Program-made: the position numbers and the translations under genes
Part shown: positions 1 through 7,954 of the stretch, piece by piece
How the letters are laid out: every line of letters starts with the position of its first letter
Position numbering within the stretch: position 1 is the first letter of the stretch
The notes under the pieces: model-generated
What the model was told of the DNA's origin: nothing
The model's database searches: none
Seen by the model: only the letters and a program-made list of their open reading frames with translations
Assembly (NCBI RefSeq): GCF_010499245.1
Contig: NZ_JAAGOW010000004.1
Coordinates: forward strand, 868,001 to 932,000
Direction: 5' to 3'
Source of the DNA: Variovorax sp. WS11
Lineage (GTDB): Bacteria; Pseudomonadota; Gammaproteobacteria; Burkholderiales; Burkholderiaceae_C
Length of the DNA: 64,000 nucleotides

Positions 1-385
1 CGAGAACCTGTTCGAGCTTCTGCAGCTGGACCTCATCCAAGTCGCCCAGGCCAAGATACATGCGGGCCCAGGCCTGGTGCTCGTACAACGTCTGGCGACG
101 TTCATAGAGTGATCGCAGGCTGGCGATGCTTACGCTGGGCGACCCCAACGCTTCGCACACTGAACGCAGCAGGACCTTCGGGACCGTGGCGAATCGGTCC
201 ATCGGGCGGCCGCTCGCCCGCAGAAAGAGCAACTGGATGGCTGCAGCGACGCGGCGGTCGTCGCGGAACCGTTCGCAGAGCGCGCAGATGTCGTCCTTGC
301 TCAGGCTGAAGAACTGTTGGACATCGAGCTCGGACATCCTGGAGGGAAGGGTCTCCGCGCCAATGAAGCGCTGGGCGAACGTCAC
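1..385 (-). CDS. Tn3-family transposase, N-terminal part (runs off the window)
   Basis: The minus strand is open from 385 to the window edge and encodes the DUF4158-type N-terminal domain of Tn3-family transposases (FFSLSKDDICALCERFRDD, then ASGRPMDRFATVPKVLL). This domain recognises the transposon ends; the DDE catalytic domain lies outside the window. GTG at 385 is chosen because GGAGG stands 8 nt upstream and the protein then begins VTFAQRFIGAET, as expected before the domain; ATG at 337 is an alternative with a weaker ribosome site. A candidate terminal repeat lies just upstream at 493-530, so the element would end here and continue leftwards. Family assignment is by recognition; completeness is unknown. 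Confidence 0.8.
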   Translation of the reverse strand, partial: MTFAQRFIGAETLPSRMSELDVQQFFSLSKDDICALCERFRDDRRVAAAIQLLFLRASGRPMDRFATVPKVLLRSVCEALGSPSVSIASLRSLYERRQTLYEHQAWARMYLGLGDLDEVQLQKLEQVL

Positions 386-492
386 GGCAGGATCCTCCAC
401 AGGGATGGGGCCCGCCAATCTACTCCTTCGGTGCGCGTTGTGGCTGCGGGCTCCGGTCACCCCGTCGAATGCGTGCGGGCGTCGCGACAACT

Positions 493-530
493 ACGACCGT
501 GTCAATTTGTCGAAAAAATACGATTACCCC
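493..530. repeat. Candidate Tn3-type terminal inverted repeat
   Basis: Read on the minus strand from 530 the sequence begins GGGGTAATCGTATTTTTTCG and continues to about 493. Tn3-family ends are about 38 bp, start GGGG and have an AT-rich inner block, and this one lies about 110 bp upstream of the transposase start with the expected orientation. The partner end is outside the window, so the exact length is inferred. Confidence 0.5.
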
Positions 531-569
531 GACTTGGGCGCTTCGCTGGTGGCTGCCCGCGGACGCACG

Positions 570-1793
570 TCAGGTTCCCGTGGCGACTCTTATGGACCAG
601 AAGCATAGAAATGCGGCCAGAAGCGACGTAAACAGGACGACTCCCAGGGCGGTGTACATCGGGAGCGCCAGCATCCCTCCGAAGGTAATGGCCAGTGCGG
701 CGCATCCCATTTGAAGGAATCCCAGTAGTGCCGAAGCGGCACCCGCTTGTTGTGCAAAGGGTTGCAGCGCGATGGCGGTCCCGAGTGGATTGAAGATGCC
801 CATCCCGAAAAGGAATATGGTCAGAGACACGCTGAAGGAGGCGAAGTCTGCTCTGCCGAAAAGCATCGCCGCGCTTCCAACAAGCGCAACGGCAACACCA
901 GCACGAGCCGCCACTACGGGTCCCCACATTCTGGCCAGACGTGGCGCTAGGACGCCTGAGCCGAATACGACGAAGGTTGTCGATGCAAAGAACAAACCAA
1001 ACGTCAGCGGCGAGAGTCTGAAGCCTGTGATCAGAATGGCAGGAGCCATGGAGAAGAAGGCATAGAGTGCCCCGATGACCAGACTGACGGCCAGGGCGGG
1101 CGCCGTGAGGCGACGATCGAAGGCCAACTGTTTGTAGCCTGCCGCGACCTCGACAAGGGAGAGTGCGGATCGCTGGCCCGGAGCGTGCGTCTCGCCCAGC
1201 TTGGTGAAGTAGGCGCCGGCCAGGGCGAACGCCAGCGCTGAAATTACGAAGAAGGAGGACCGCCAGCCGAACAGGCTCTCCAGGGTGCTGCCCAGCAGCG
1301 GGGAGAAGCCCGGTGCCGCCGCCATGGCCACCATGGTCAGGGAAAGTGCACGCGCCAGTTCCTGGCCCTCGAACAGGTCGCGTGCGATGGCGCGCGATAG
1401 TACCGACGTGGCGCACACACCCAATGCCTGCACGACGCGGCCGCCGATGAGCTGCGGCAGTGTGCTGGCAGCCGCGCAGACCAAGCTGCCGATGATGAAG
1501 ACAGCCAAGCCAATCAGCACCAGCCGCTGGCGCCCGAAGCGGTCGGACAGCGGGCCGACGAACAACTGGCCCAGCGCGAAGGTCAGGAAGAAACTGCTGA
1601 GCGTCGCGCCCAGGTCGCGCACTGAAGCCCCAAGGTCCGCGCTCATGGCAGGAAACGCGGGCAGGATGATGTTGGTGGCCAGCGCGCCCAGCGCTGCCAG
1701 CGCCGCCAGCAGGAACAGCACGCCTCCCGTGAGAGTTCGTGGGACTTTCGACTCGGTAGGCAGTGGGCGTGCCGACAATGATGCGCGTGTCAC
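570..1793 (-). CDS. MFS multidrug exporter, Bcr/CflA type
   Basis: A 407-residue inner-membrane protein with the 12-helix pattern of the major facilitator superfamily. Motif A is visible in the loop after helix 2 (GPLSDRFGRQ), and the first half (NIILPAFPAMSADL, then LSSFFLTFALGQLFVGPLSD) is typical of Bcr/CflA proton-driven drug exporters. Start is GTG at 1793, 11 nt after the stop of the flavin reductase gene, so the two probably share a transcript. The export substrate cannot be read from sequence; with an Old Yellow Enzyme partner, a role against electrophilic or nitro compounds is only an inference. Confidence 0.85.
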   Translation of the reverse strand: MTRASLSARPLPTESKVPRTLTGGVLFLLAALAALGALATNIILPAFPAMSADLGASVRDLGATLSSFFLTFALGQLFVGPLSDRFGRQRLVLIGLAVFIIGSLVCAAASTLPQLIGGRVVQALGVCATSVLSRAIARDLFEGQELARALSLTMVAMAAAPGFSPLLGSTLESLFGWRSSFFVISALAFALAGAYFTKLGETHAPGQRSALSLVEVAAGYKQLAFDRRLTAPALAVSLVIGALYAFFSMAPAILITGFRLSPLTFGLFFASTTFVVFGSGVLAPRLARMWGPVVAARAGVAVALVGSAAMLFGRADFASFSVSLTIFLFGMGIFNPLGTAIALQPFAQQAGAASALLGFLQMGCAALAITFGGMLALPMYTALGVVLFTSLLAAFLCFWSIRVATGT

Positions 1794-1804
1794 CTGTGTC
1801 TCGC

Positions 1805-2917
1805 TTATTGGATCGACACTTCGAGTGCCGGATAGTCGAGATAGCCCTCGGCTCCTCCGCCGTAGAAGGTGGCACGGTTGTAGGTGTTGAGGTCGGCCCC
1901 CCGACGTGCGCGCTCGGGCAGATCCGGGTTGGAGATGAACAGGCGTCCGAACGCGACGGCGTCAGCCCTTCCCGCTGCGATGGCGGCTGCAGCGGTGTAG
2001 GGCCTGTAGTTTCCGGCCACAATCAGCACGTTCGGCCAATGCGGCCGGAACAACTTGGAGGCAAAGGGCACGTTTGGGTGATCCACTTCGGCTTGGCCCG
2101 CGCCACTGGCCCGTGGCTCGATCAGGTGCAGATAAGCCAAGTTCAGGTGAGCGAGACGTTTGATCAGATGGGTGTAGAGGGGCAGTGGCTCGTCTTCTCC
2201 GCTGCCATTGGCAACACCGAAGGGGGACAGGCGGATCCCAACCCGATTTGCGCCGTACACAACCGATACGGCGCGGGCCACCTCCAGGACAAGCCGGCAG
2301 CGATTTTCGATCGACCCGCCATACTCGTCCGAGCGCTGGTTGCTACGGCTCTGCAGGAATTGCTCCAGCAGATATCCATTGGCCGCGTGGATTTCCACGC
2401 CATCGAAACCGGCGCGCTGCGCGCTCAGCGCCGCGCGAGCGTATTCCTCGATCACCGCGGCGATTTCCTCTGTCTCCAGCGCCCGTGGTGTCTCGAAGGG
2501 CGTGCGTTCGAAGGTGGCAGTGAACGCATTGCCAGGGGCGGCGATGGCCGACGGTGCGACCGGCAGTCGACCATCCAGGAGCGAAGAATGCGAGATGCGG
2601 CCAACGTGCCAAAGTTGCAGGAATGCCAAGCCGCCTTTGGCGTGGATCGCCCTGGTGATGTCTTTCCAGCCCGCAATCTGCTCTTCGCTGTGGATCCCCG
2701 GCGTGGCGGGCATGCCCTGGCCGGACGGGGATATCTGCGCTCCCTCGGTGATGATCAGCCCGCCCTGCGATGCACGCTGGCGGTAGTACTCCACGTTGAG
2801 CGCATGCGGGACGTTGCCAGGCCTGGCCGCACGCATCCGGGTGAGCGGTGCCATCACCACGCGGTGGGCGAGCTTCAATGCGCCGAGCTTCAAAGGCGAG
2901 AACAGTGCTTGGGTCAT
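1805..2917 (-). CDS. Old Yellow Enzyme family alkene reductase (FMN)
   Basis: A 370-residue TIM-barrel flavoprotein, full length for the NemA/XenB group. It reduces activated C=C bonds or nitro groups with NAD(P)H. The substrate-binding pair is visible as His177 and Asn180 in EIHAANGYLLEQFL, followed by the family signature SNQRSDEYGGSIENR; the early PLTRMRA loop and LQLWHVGRISH strand also fit. ATG at 2917 has GAGGA 8 nt upstream. It is followed after 11 nt by an MFS exporter gene, giving a two-gene transcript. Substrate is unknown. Confidence 0.9.
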   Translation of the reverse strand: MTQALFSPLKLGALKLAHRVVMAPLTRMRAARPGNVPHALNVEYYRQRASQGGLIITEGAQISPSGQGMPATPGIHSEEQIAGWKDITRAIHAKGGLAFLQLWHVGRISHSSLLDGRLPVAPSAIAAPGNAFTATFERTPFETPRALETEEIAAVIEEYARAALSAQRAGFDGVEIHAANGYLLEQFLQSRSNQRSDEYGGSIENRCRLVLEVARAVSVVYGANRVGIRLSPFGVANGSGEDEPLPLYTHLIKRLAHLNLAYLHLIEPRASGAGQAEVDHPNVPFASKLFRPHWPNVLIVAGNYRPYTAAAAIAAGRADAVAFGRLFISNPDLPERARRGADLNTYNRATFYGGGAEGYLDYPALEVSIQ

Positions 2918-2955
2918 CCGGTGAATCCTCCTGCGAAAACGCTGGGTCTAAGGTT

Positions 2956-3195
2956 GATCATGTGTCCCGCAAGGCCGTGGAATCCGTACTGCAGAGCTTT
3001 GCCCAGGGTGGGTGGACGTGGATATCGCGCGCCAGTTGTGCGGCGGTCAGTCCCCAATTTCTGGGCCAACGTGAGTTCGGGCAGCAATTCGGCGACGTCG
3101 TGGCCCACCAGATGGCCGCCCAGCAGCTTGCCGTCGTTCGTACTGGCGATGAGCTTGATGAAGCCAAACGGGTCCCCGACTCCCTGAGCCTTCCC
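2956..3195 (-). pseudogene. Remnant of a dihydrolipoamide dehydrogenase-like C-terminal domain
   Basis: The minus strand carries about 80 codons of the dimerisation domain of FAD-disulfide oxidoreductases: FGFIKLIASTNDGKLLGGHL, then a shift into another frame for GLTAAQLARDIHVHP, then back for TLGKALQYGFHGLAGHMI. Joined, these give the C-terminal helix-strand pattern with the His-x-His-Pro of lipoamide dehydrogenase. One extra G near 3059 and one missing base near 3015 explain the two shifts. No FAD-binding part is present. A dead fragment between the flavin reductase and the MarR gene. Confidence 0.7.
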
Positions 3196-3262
3196 TTCAG
3201 TGGTGCCCGGCCGTCGACACATCCTGGAGCGAGGGGGGGCGAGCGACTCGCAGTCGGTTCTT

Positions 3263-3718
3263 TCAAGGCGGCTCCTCGTCATTGGCATCTTCATCCATGC
3301 ACGCAATACAAGCGTCGAGCAAGGCATGCAGCGCACAGACGCGATCCGTGCCGAGGCGCTCATTGAGAGCCGTCTGCGCCACCTTCCAGGCGCGCTGCCC
3401 TTCAGTCCGCTTGGCGATGCCTGCCGCGGTCGCTTCAACCAGGCGGCTGCGCGCATCGGATCCCGCGCCAACGGTCAGCAGTCCCTGAGCGGCCAGCGGT
3501 TGTAGGTTGCGCGTCAAGGTGGAGGCATCCATGTGCATGTGCCTTGCGAGATCGCCCGGGCGGATGGGGCCGAGTCGGACGACGTGCGAGAGCAAGGCGT
3601 ATTGCGTGTTCTTGAGCCCCGTCTCGGCGACATGGTGGTCGTAGTGCCGCGTCACCATGCGATTGAGTTGGCGCAACTTCAAGTTCGTGCAACCTTGTGG
3701 CTTGGTGACGTTCTTCAT
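3263..3718 (-). CDS. MarR-family regulator of module A
   Basis: A 151-residue winged-helix repressor. The helix-turn-helix is around residues 50-75 (RPGDLARHMHMDASTLTRNL) and the wing follows (AGSDARSRLVEAT). It is paralogous to the regulator at 56271-56720: both share TKPQGCTN near the N-terminus and DASTLTRNL in the recognition helix. ATG at 3718 is chosen because it aligns with the paralogue; ATG 3727 would lie inside the promoter. Divergent from the thioesterase gene, with a palindromic operator-promoter between them (3725-3754). No ribosome site is visible and the predicted -10 is 7 nt from the ATG, suggesting a leaderless mRNA. Likely represses itself and the divergent CoA-ester genes. 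Confidence 0.9.
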   Translation of the reverse strand: MKNVTKPQGCTNLKLRQLNRMVTRHYDHHVAETGLKNTQYALLSHVVRLGPIRPGDLARHMHMDASTLTRNLQPLAAQGLLTVGAGSDARSRLVEATAAGIAKRTEGQRAWKVAQTALNERLGTDRVCALHALLDACIACMDEDANDEEPP

Positions 3719-3724
3719 GTGGTA

Positions 3725-3754
3725 CATTGTACCTGCAATAATTGCAGATGCAAT
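3725..3754. promoter_or_regulatory. MarR operator within its own promoter (module A)
   Basis: On the minus strand TTGCAT (3753-3748) and TACAAT (3731-3726) are 16 bp apart and fit a sigma-70 promoter for the MarR gene. The spacer holds a perfect inverted repeat, CTGCAAT-T-ATTGCAG. The same architecture occurs at 56234-56263 before the paralogous MarR gene. Repressor binding here would block polymerase directly. Confidence 0.75.
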
Positions 3755-3776
3755 GATTATTCAACAGGAGCGACCG

Positions 3777-4337
3777 ATGGAAGTTGATGAGGTAATCGCC
3801 CGCTGGGAAGCGGACGAAGCGCGCGTGCGCGCACGCCAGAGCGCCCCGGGTGCAGAGCCCAGGGGGAAGGTCTTCGGCCGCTCGGGCATGGAGATGTTCG
3901 AGGCGATCTTTGCGGGCGAGCTGCCTCCTCCACCGATCAATGAAACGGTCAACATCCTGGCCATCCGCATCGAGCCTGGATTCGCGGTCTTCCAAGGACG
4001 ACCGCAAAGGCGCCTCTACAACCCGCTTGGCATCGTGCATGGCGGGTGGTTCGCCACGCTGCTCGACTCCGCCGTGGGCTGCGCAGTGCACTCGACGCTA
4101 CCTGCCGGCAAAGGCTTCACCACCCTAGAACTCAAGGTGAACATGCTGCGCGCCCTCACTGAGCAGGTGCGGCTGGTGCGTGCAGAAGGCAAGTTGATCC
4201 ACGCTGGACGCCAGGTTGCTGTGGCCGAAGGCCAGATCGTCGGCCCCGACGGAAAGATCTACGCGCATGCGACTACGACCTGCCTGATTTTCGACCAACC
4301 AGCTCTCACGACAAGGAGTTCCCATGAACAAGCCTGA
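3777..4337 (+). CDS. PaaI-type hotdog thioesterase (module A)
   Basis: A 186-residue hotdog-fold protein; the family hydrolyses acyl-CoA thioesters in the cytoplasm. The core motif is NPLGIVHGGWFATLLDSAVG (about residues 82-101), with the helix Asp that acts in PaaI-like enzymes, then the strand GRQVAVAEGQIVGPDGKIYA and the terminal HATTTCLIF. ATG 3777 is chosen for the GGAG 7 nt upstream and because upstream in-frame codons run through the regulatory region. It overlaps the thiolase start by 14 nt, so translation is probably coupled. Paralogue of the broken gene at 55679-56216. Confidence 0.88.
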   Translation: MEVDEVIARWEADEARVRARQSAPGAEPRGKVFGRSGMEMFEAIFAGELPPPPINETVNILAIRIEPGFAVFQGRPQRRLYNPLGIVHGGWFATLLDSAVGCAVHSTLPAGKGFTTLELKVNMLRALTEQVRLVRAEGKLIHAGRQVAVAEGQIVGPDGKIYAHATTTCLIFDQPALTTRSSHEQA

Positions 4338-5508
4338 AATCGTCCTTTGTGCGCCAGTGCGTACGCCGATCGGCGCCTTTGGCGGTGCGCTGAAGGACAC
4401 CCCTGCAACCGCGTTGGGCGCGGCTGTGGTACGCGAAACCCTCCGGCGTGCCGGTCTGCCTCCCGAGGCTGTCGATACCGTGGTGCTGGGGCAGGTGATC
4501 CAGGCGGGGGCGAAGATGAATCCTGCGCGTCAAGCAGCGATTGGCGGCGGCCTCCCGGTACAGGTGCCCGCGGTGACCGTCAATCGGGTCTGCGGCTCGG
4601 GAGCGCAGGCCATCGCCAGCGCTGCGCTGGAGGTGGCTGCCGGGTACGCCAAGGCGGCGATCGCTGGCGGCATGGAGAGCATGGACCAGGCTCCGTATCT
4701 TGTGCCCGGTGGGCGCTGGGGCAATCGCATGGGCGATGCGGCCATGCTCGACAGCCTGCTGCGCGATGGTCTCAACGATGCCTTCAGCGGGCAGCACTCG
4801 GGTTGGCATACCGAAGATCTGGTCAGCCAATACGGGATCGCCCGCGAAGATCAGGACCGCTGGGCAGCGCGTTCGCAGCAGCGCTTCAGCGAAGCGCAGG
4901 CGGCAGGCAAGTTCGACGAGGAAATAGTCGCGATCGAACTGGCCGGCCGCAAGGGGTCGGTGCGCTTCGAGCGCGACGAGGCAAACCGGCCCGACACCAC
5001 CGTTGAAACGCTGGCCAAGCTCAAGCCCGCCTTCCGCAAGGACGGCACCATCACCGCCGGCAATGCGCCCGGACTCAACAGTGGAGCCGCGGCGCTGATC
5101 GTCGCGGAACGCGGCTTCGCCGAGAAGCTGGGCCTGAAGCCCTGGGCGCGGCTGGTCGCGCAGGGCGTCGCCGCGGTCGAGCCCGGTATGTTCGGCATCG
5201 GTCCCGTGCCGGCGGTCAAGCTGGCGCTGGAGCGTGCGGGCTGGAAGCATGGCGACATCGAACGCATCGAGATCAACGAAGCTTTCGCCGCCATCACGCT
5301 CGCCTGCCTGCGCGAGATGGGGCTGGCGGAAGACATCGTCAATGTCGAAGGCGGCTCCATCGCCCATGGTCACGCCATCGGAGCCACGGGCGCGGTGCTA
5401 ACCACGCGGCTTTTGCATTCGATGCGGCGCGACGGCCTGAAGCGCGGCGTGGTCACGCTGTGCATCGGCGGCGGCCAGGGCATCGCGCTCGCGCTCGAGA
5501 TGCTTTGA
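4324..5508 (+). CDS. Thiolase (acetyl-CoA C-acyltransferase), module A
   Basis: A 394-residue thiolase of normal length. It cleaves 3-ketoacyl-CoA with CoA, or condenses acetyl-CoA. The acylated Cys90 lies in NRVCGSGAQA; the C-terminal catalytic residues are the His in GGSIAHGHAIGATGA and the Cys in CIGGGQGIAL; NEAFA is also present. It overlaps the thioesterase upstream and precedes an aldo-keto reductase by 29 nt. A related thiolase with a damaged N-terminus is at 51357-52551. Degradative or biosynthetic direction cannot be fixed from sequence, but the context is catabolic. Confidence 0.93.
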   Translation: MNKPEIVLCAPVRTPIGAFGGALKDTPATALGAAVVRETLRRAGLPPEAVDTVVLGQVIQAGAKMNPARQAAIGGGLPVQVPAVTVNRVCGSGAQAIASAALEVAAGYAKAAIAGGMESMDQAPYLVPGGRWGNRMGDAAMLDSLLRDGLNDAFSGQHSGWHTEDLVSQYGIAREDQDRWAARSQQRFSEAQAAGKFDEEIVAIELAGRKGSVRFERDEANRPDTTVETLAKLKPAFRKDGTITAGNAPGLNSGAAALIVAERGFAEKLGLKPWARLVAQGVAAVEPGMFGIGPVPAVKLALERAGWKHGDIERIEINEAFAAITLACLREMGLAEDIVNVEGGSIAHGHAIGATGAVLTTRLLHSMRRDGLKRGVVTLCIGGGQGIALALEML

Positions 5509-5537
5509 ATCCACACGATTTCTATCACGGTGAAAAC

Positions 5538-6536
5538 ATGAAGTACACGGTATTGGGCAAGACGGGTTTGCGTGTCTCGCAGGTGGCACTGGGCACCGGC
5601 AACTTTGGCACGGGCTGGGGATACGGGGCCGACTCCGACGTCGCCGAGGCCGTGTTCAACGCCTACGCCGAGGCAGGCGGCAACCTGCTCGACTCGGCGG
5701 ACGCCTACCAGTTCGGCCAGTCCGAGACGCTGCTGGGCAAGCTGCTGCAGGGCCGGCGCGAGGACTTCGTGCTGGCCACCAAGTTCACCAACGGCGCCTC
5801 GCCTCAGGCTAATCGCCTCGTGCTGGGCAACAGCCGCAAGGCGATGGTGGCCTCGGTTGAGGCCAGCCTCAAGCGCTTGGGCACCGACCGCATCGACATC
5901 TACTGGGCGCATTGGCCCGATCACGTCACGCCGATCGAGGAGATTGTTCGCGGCTTCGAAGATCTGGCCCGGTCCGGGAAGATCTTGTACGCCGGCCTTT
6001 CCAACTTCGCCGCTTGGCGCCTGGCCCGCGCGGTCACGCTGGCCGAGCTGACGCATGCGGTCCCCATCGCTGCCGCTCAGTTCGAGCACAGCCTGGTTCA
6101 CCGCGAGCCGGAAGCCGATCTGTTCCCGGCCACGCAGGCGCTCGGCCTCGGTGTGCTGACCTGGTCGCCCCTGGGCGGTGGCATGCTCACCGGCAAGTAC
6201 CGCAATGGCGAGAAGGGCCGTGCCGAAGGCTTCGGCGGCAAGGTGTTCCAGGCCGAGAACTCGCCCCAGCGCACGCAAGTGTTGGACGCCGTGCTGGCCA
6301 TCGCCGGCGAGTTGGGCGTGACGGCTGGCCAGGTGGCCCTGGCTTGGGCCGGCACGCATGGGTCCATCCCCATCATCGGCCCGCGCACGCTGGCCCAGCT
6401 CCTCGACAACCTGGGTGCCCTGGCGGTCGAGTTGTCGGTCGAGCAGATCGCCCGCCTCGACGATGCGAGCAAGCTCGCGGCGCCGGCAAGGATGGCGATT
6501 CCTTGGGCCGGCGAATCCTATCGGGTCGTTGCCTGA
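5538..6536 (+). CDS. Aldo-keto reductase
   Basis: A 332-residue (beta/alpha)8 NADPH-dependent oxidoreductase. The catalytic Asp and Tyr are in LLDSADAYQFGQSE (about residues 53-66), the Lys in ATKFTNGAS and the His in YWAHWPDHVTP; the cofactor end shows SPLGGGMLTGKY and IIGPRTLAQLLDNL. ATG 5538 follows a weak GGTGAAAAC ribosome site, 29 nt after the thiolase stop, so it is likely in the module A operon. It would reduce an aldehyde or ketone to an alcohol, or the reverse; the substrate is not identifiable. Confidence 0.9.
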   Translation: MKYTVLGKTGLRVSQVALGTGNFGTGWGYGADSDVAEAVFNAYAEAGGNLLDSADAYQFGQSETLLGKLLQGRREDFVLATKFTNGASPQANRLVLGNSRKAMVASVEASLKRLGTDRIDIYWAHWPDHVTPIEEIVRGFEDLARSGKILYAGLSNFAAWRLARAVTLAELTHAVPIAAAQFEHSLVHREPEADLFPATQALGLGVLTWSPLGGGMLTGKYRNGEKGRAEGFGGKVFQAENSPQRTQVLDAVLAIAGELGVTAGQVALAWAGTHGSIPIIGPRTLAQLLDNLGALAVELSVEQIARLDDASKLAAPARMAIPWAGESYRVVA

Positions 6537-6643
6537 TCGGCGAAGACGCGATGCGACGGGCGCGGAGGGTCGAGCCGCCCCCGAGGCAATGCCCCGGGCG
6601 ACCGTCGCGCCGCGGCCGCCGCATCATTCCTTGAAAGAATCCT

Positions 6644-7909
6644 ATGAGCAATGGTCCATTTGCAATCTCCAAGTCTCCAAAGCCGTTGCACCCCTACGTG
6701 ATGTGGATGGTGCTGCTCGCGGCAGGCGGTGCATTTGCACTTTCTCTGGGGGTGCGCAACACAATGGGCCTGTACCTGTCGTCGCTCAACACCGCCACGG
6801 GGCTCGGGGTAGCGAGCATCAGTCTGGCTTTCGCCTTCGGCCAGCTATGGTGGGGTCTGACGCAGCCCTTCGCGGGCGCCGTGGCCGACCGCATCGGTGC
6901 AGGGCGCGTGATCGTCACCGGCTTGATCCTCATTGCCATAGGCACCGTGATCACTCCCTACATGACCACCACGCTGGGCTTGATCTTCTCCATCGGTGTC
7001 CTCGGCGCCGGAGGCGCCGGCATGGCCGGCCCCTCGGTGCTGATGGCGGCCAGCACGCGCCTGATGCCCGCGAGCAAGCGAGGCATTTCCATCGGCATCG
7101 TCAATGCCGGCGGGTCGTTCGGGCAGTTCGCCATCGCGCCTGTCTCGATCGCGTTGACGGCTAGCATCGGTTGGGCCAGCTCCATGCAATGGATGGGCCT
7201 TCTCGTGCTTCTCGCGCTGCCTGCGGCGTGGCTACTCAGGGGCAATGCCAACGCGATGGCCTCTGCTGCTGCAACCGCGGCGGGCACCCGCGTGCTCAGT
7301 ACGCGTGAGGTGCTGGCCCTTGCCTTGAAAACGCCCAGCTATCTGTTGCTGGCCGTCGGCTTCCTTGTTTGCGGTTTCCATGTGGCCTTCCTCGCGACAC
7401 ACTTGCCGGGTGTGGTGGAGGCATGCGGCATGTCTCCTACCATCGCCGGTTGGGCGCTCGCGCTGGTGGGGCTGTTCAACATGTTCGGCAGCCTCGCCAT
7501 GGGCTGGGCCGTGGGACGTTGGCGCATGAAGTCGCTGCTGTCGCTGCTCTACACGGTGCGGGGCCTGGGGGTGTTGGTGTTCGTGCTCGCCCCCAAGACG
7601 CCCGCGGTCATGCTGATCTTTGCTGCCTTGATGGGCCTGACCTTCCTGTCCACGGTACCGCCGACCGTGGGATTGGTGGCCAAGATGTTCGGCCCTGCCA
7701 ACATGGCCATGCTCTACGGCGTGCTGATGCTGGGGCACCAGCTCGGTGGCTTCCTGGGCGCTTTCCTGGGCGGGCAAGTGTTCGCGCTGACCGGTGGGTA
7801 TGACTGGGTGTGGTACATGGACCTAGCACTGGCGGCCGCCGCAGCGCTGATCCATCTGCCGATCCGGGAGGCGCCGCTGGCACGCAGCGTGCGGCCGGCG
7901 GCGGCTTGA
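6644..7909 (+). CDS. MFS transporter (module A)
   Basis: A 421-residue, 12-helix major facilitator protein of the OFA/monocarboxylate-like type: VRNTMGLYLSSLN in helix 1, FAFGQLWWGLTQPFAGAVAD through helix 2 and the motif A loop, and GPSVLMAASTRL. It is strikingly similar over its whole length to the transporter at 56730-58001 (shared GWAVGRWRMKSLLSL, APKTPAVMLIFAAL, MFGPANMAML), so the two are paralogues in paralogous modules. It probably imports the organic acid the neighbouring genes degrade. A 107-nt gap separates it from the aldo-keto reductase; ATG 6644 has GAAAG upstream. Confidence 0.9.
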   Translation: MSNGPFAISKSPKPLHPYVMWMVLLAAGGAFALSLGVRNTMGLYLSSLNTATGLGVASISLAFAFGQLWWGLTQPFAGAVADRIGAGRVIVTGLILIAIGTVITPYMTTTLGLIFSIGVLGAGGAGMAGPSVLMAASTRLMPASKRGISIGIVNAGGSFGQFAIAPVSIALTASIGWASSMQWMGLLVLLALPAAWLLRGNANAMASAAATAAGTRVLSTREVLALALKTPSYLLLAVGFLVCGFHVAFLATHLPGVVEACGMSPTIAGWALALVGLFNMFGSLAMGWAVGRWRMKSLLSLLYTVRGLGVLVFVLAPKTPAVMLIFAALMGLTFLSTVPPTVGLVAKMFGPANMAMLYGVLMLGHQLGGFLGAFLGGQVFALTGGYDWVWYMDLALAAAAALIHLPIREAPLARSVRPAAA

Positions 7910-7954
7910 GGGCTAGCGCCCCGTTACGCGCGCGGCCGGGGTCTGCGCTCAGCG

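Noticed and set aside
502..2022. Long minus-strand frame overlapping the MFS and flavin reductase genes
   Set aside because: Arg/Pro/Gly-rich with no domain; a shadow of two well-supported genes in other frames.
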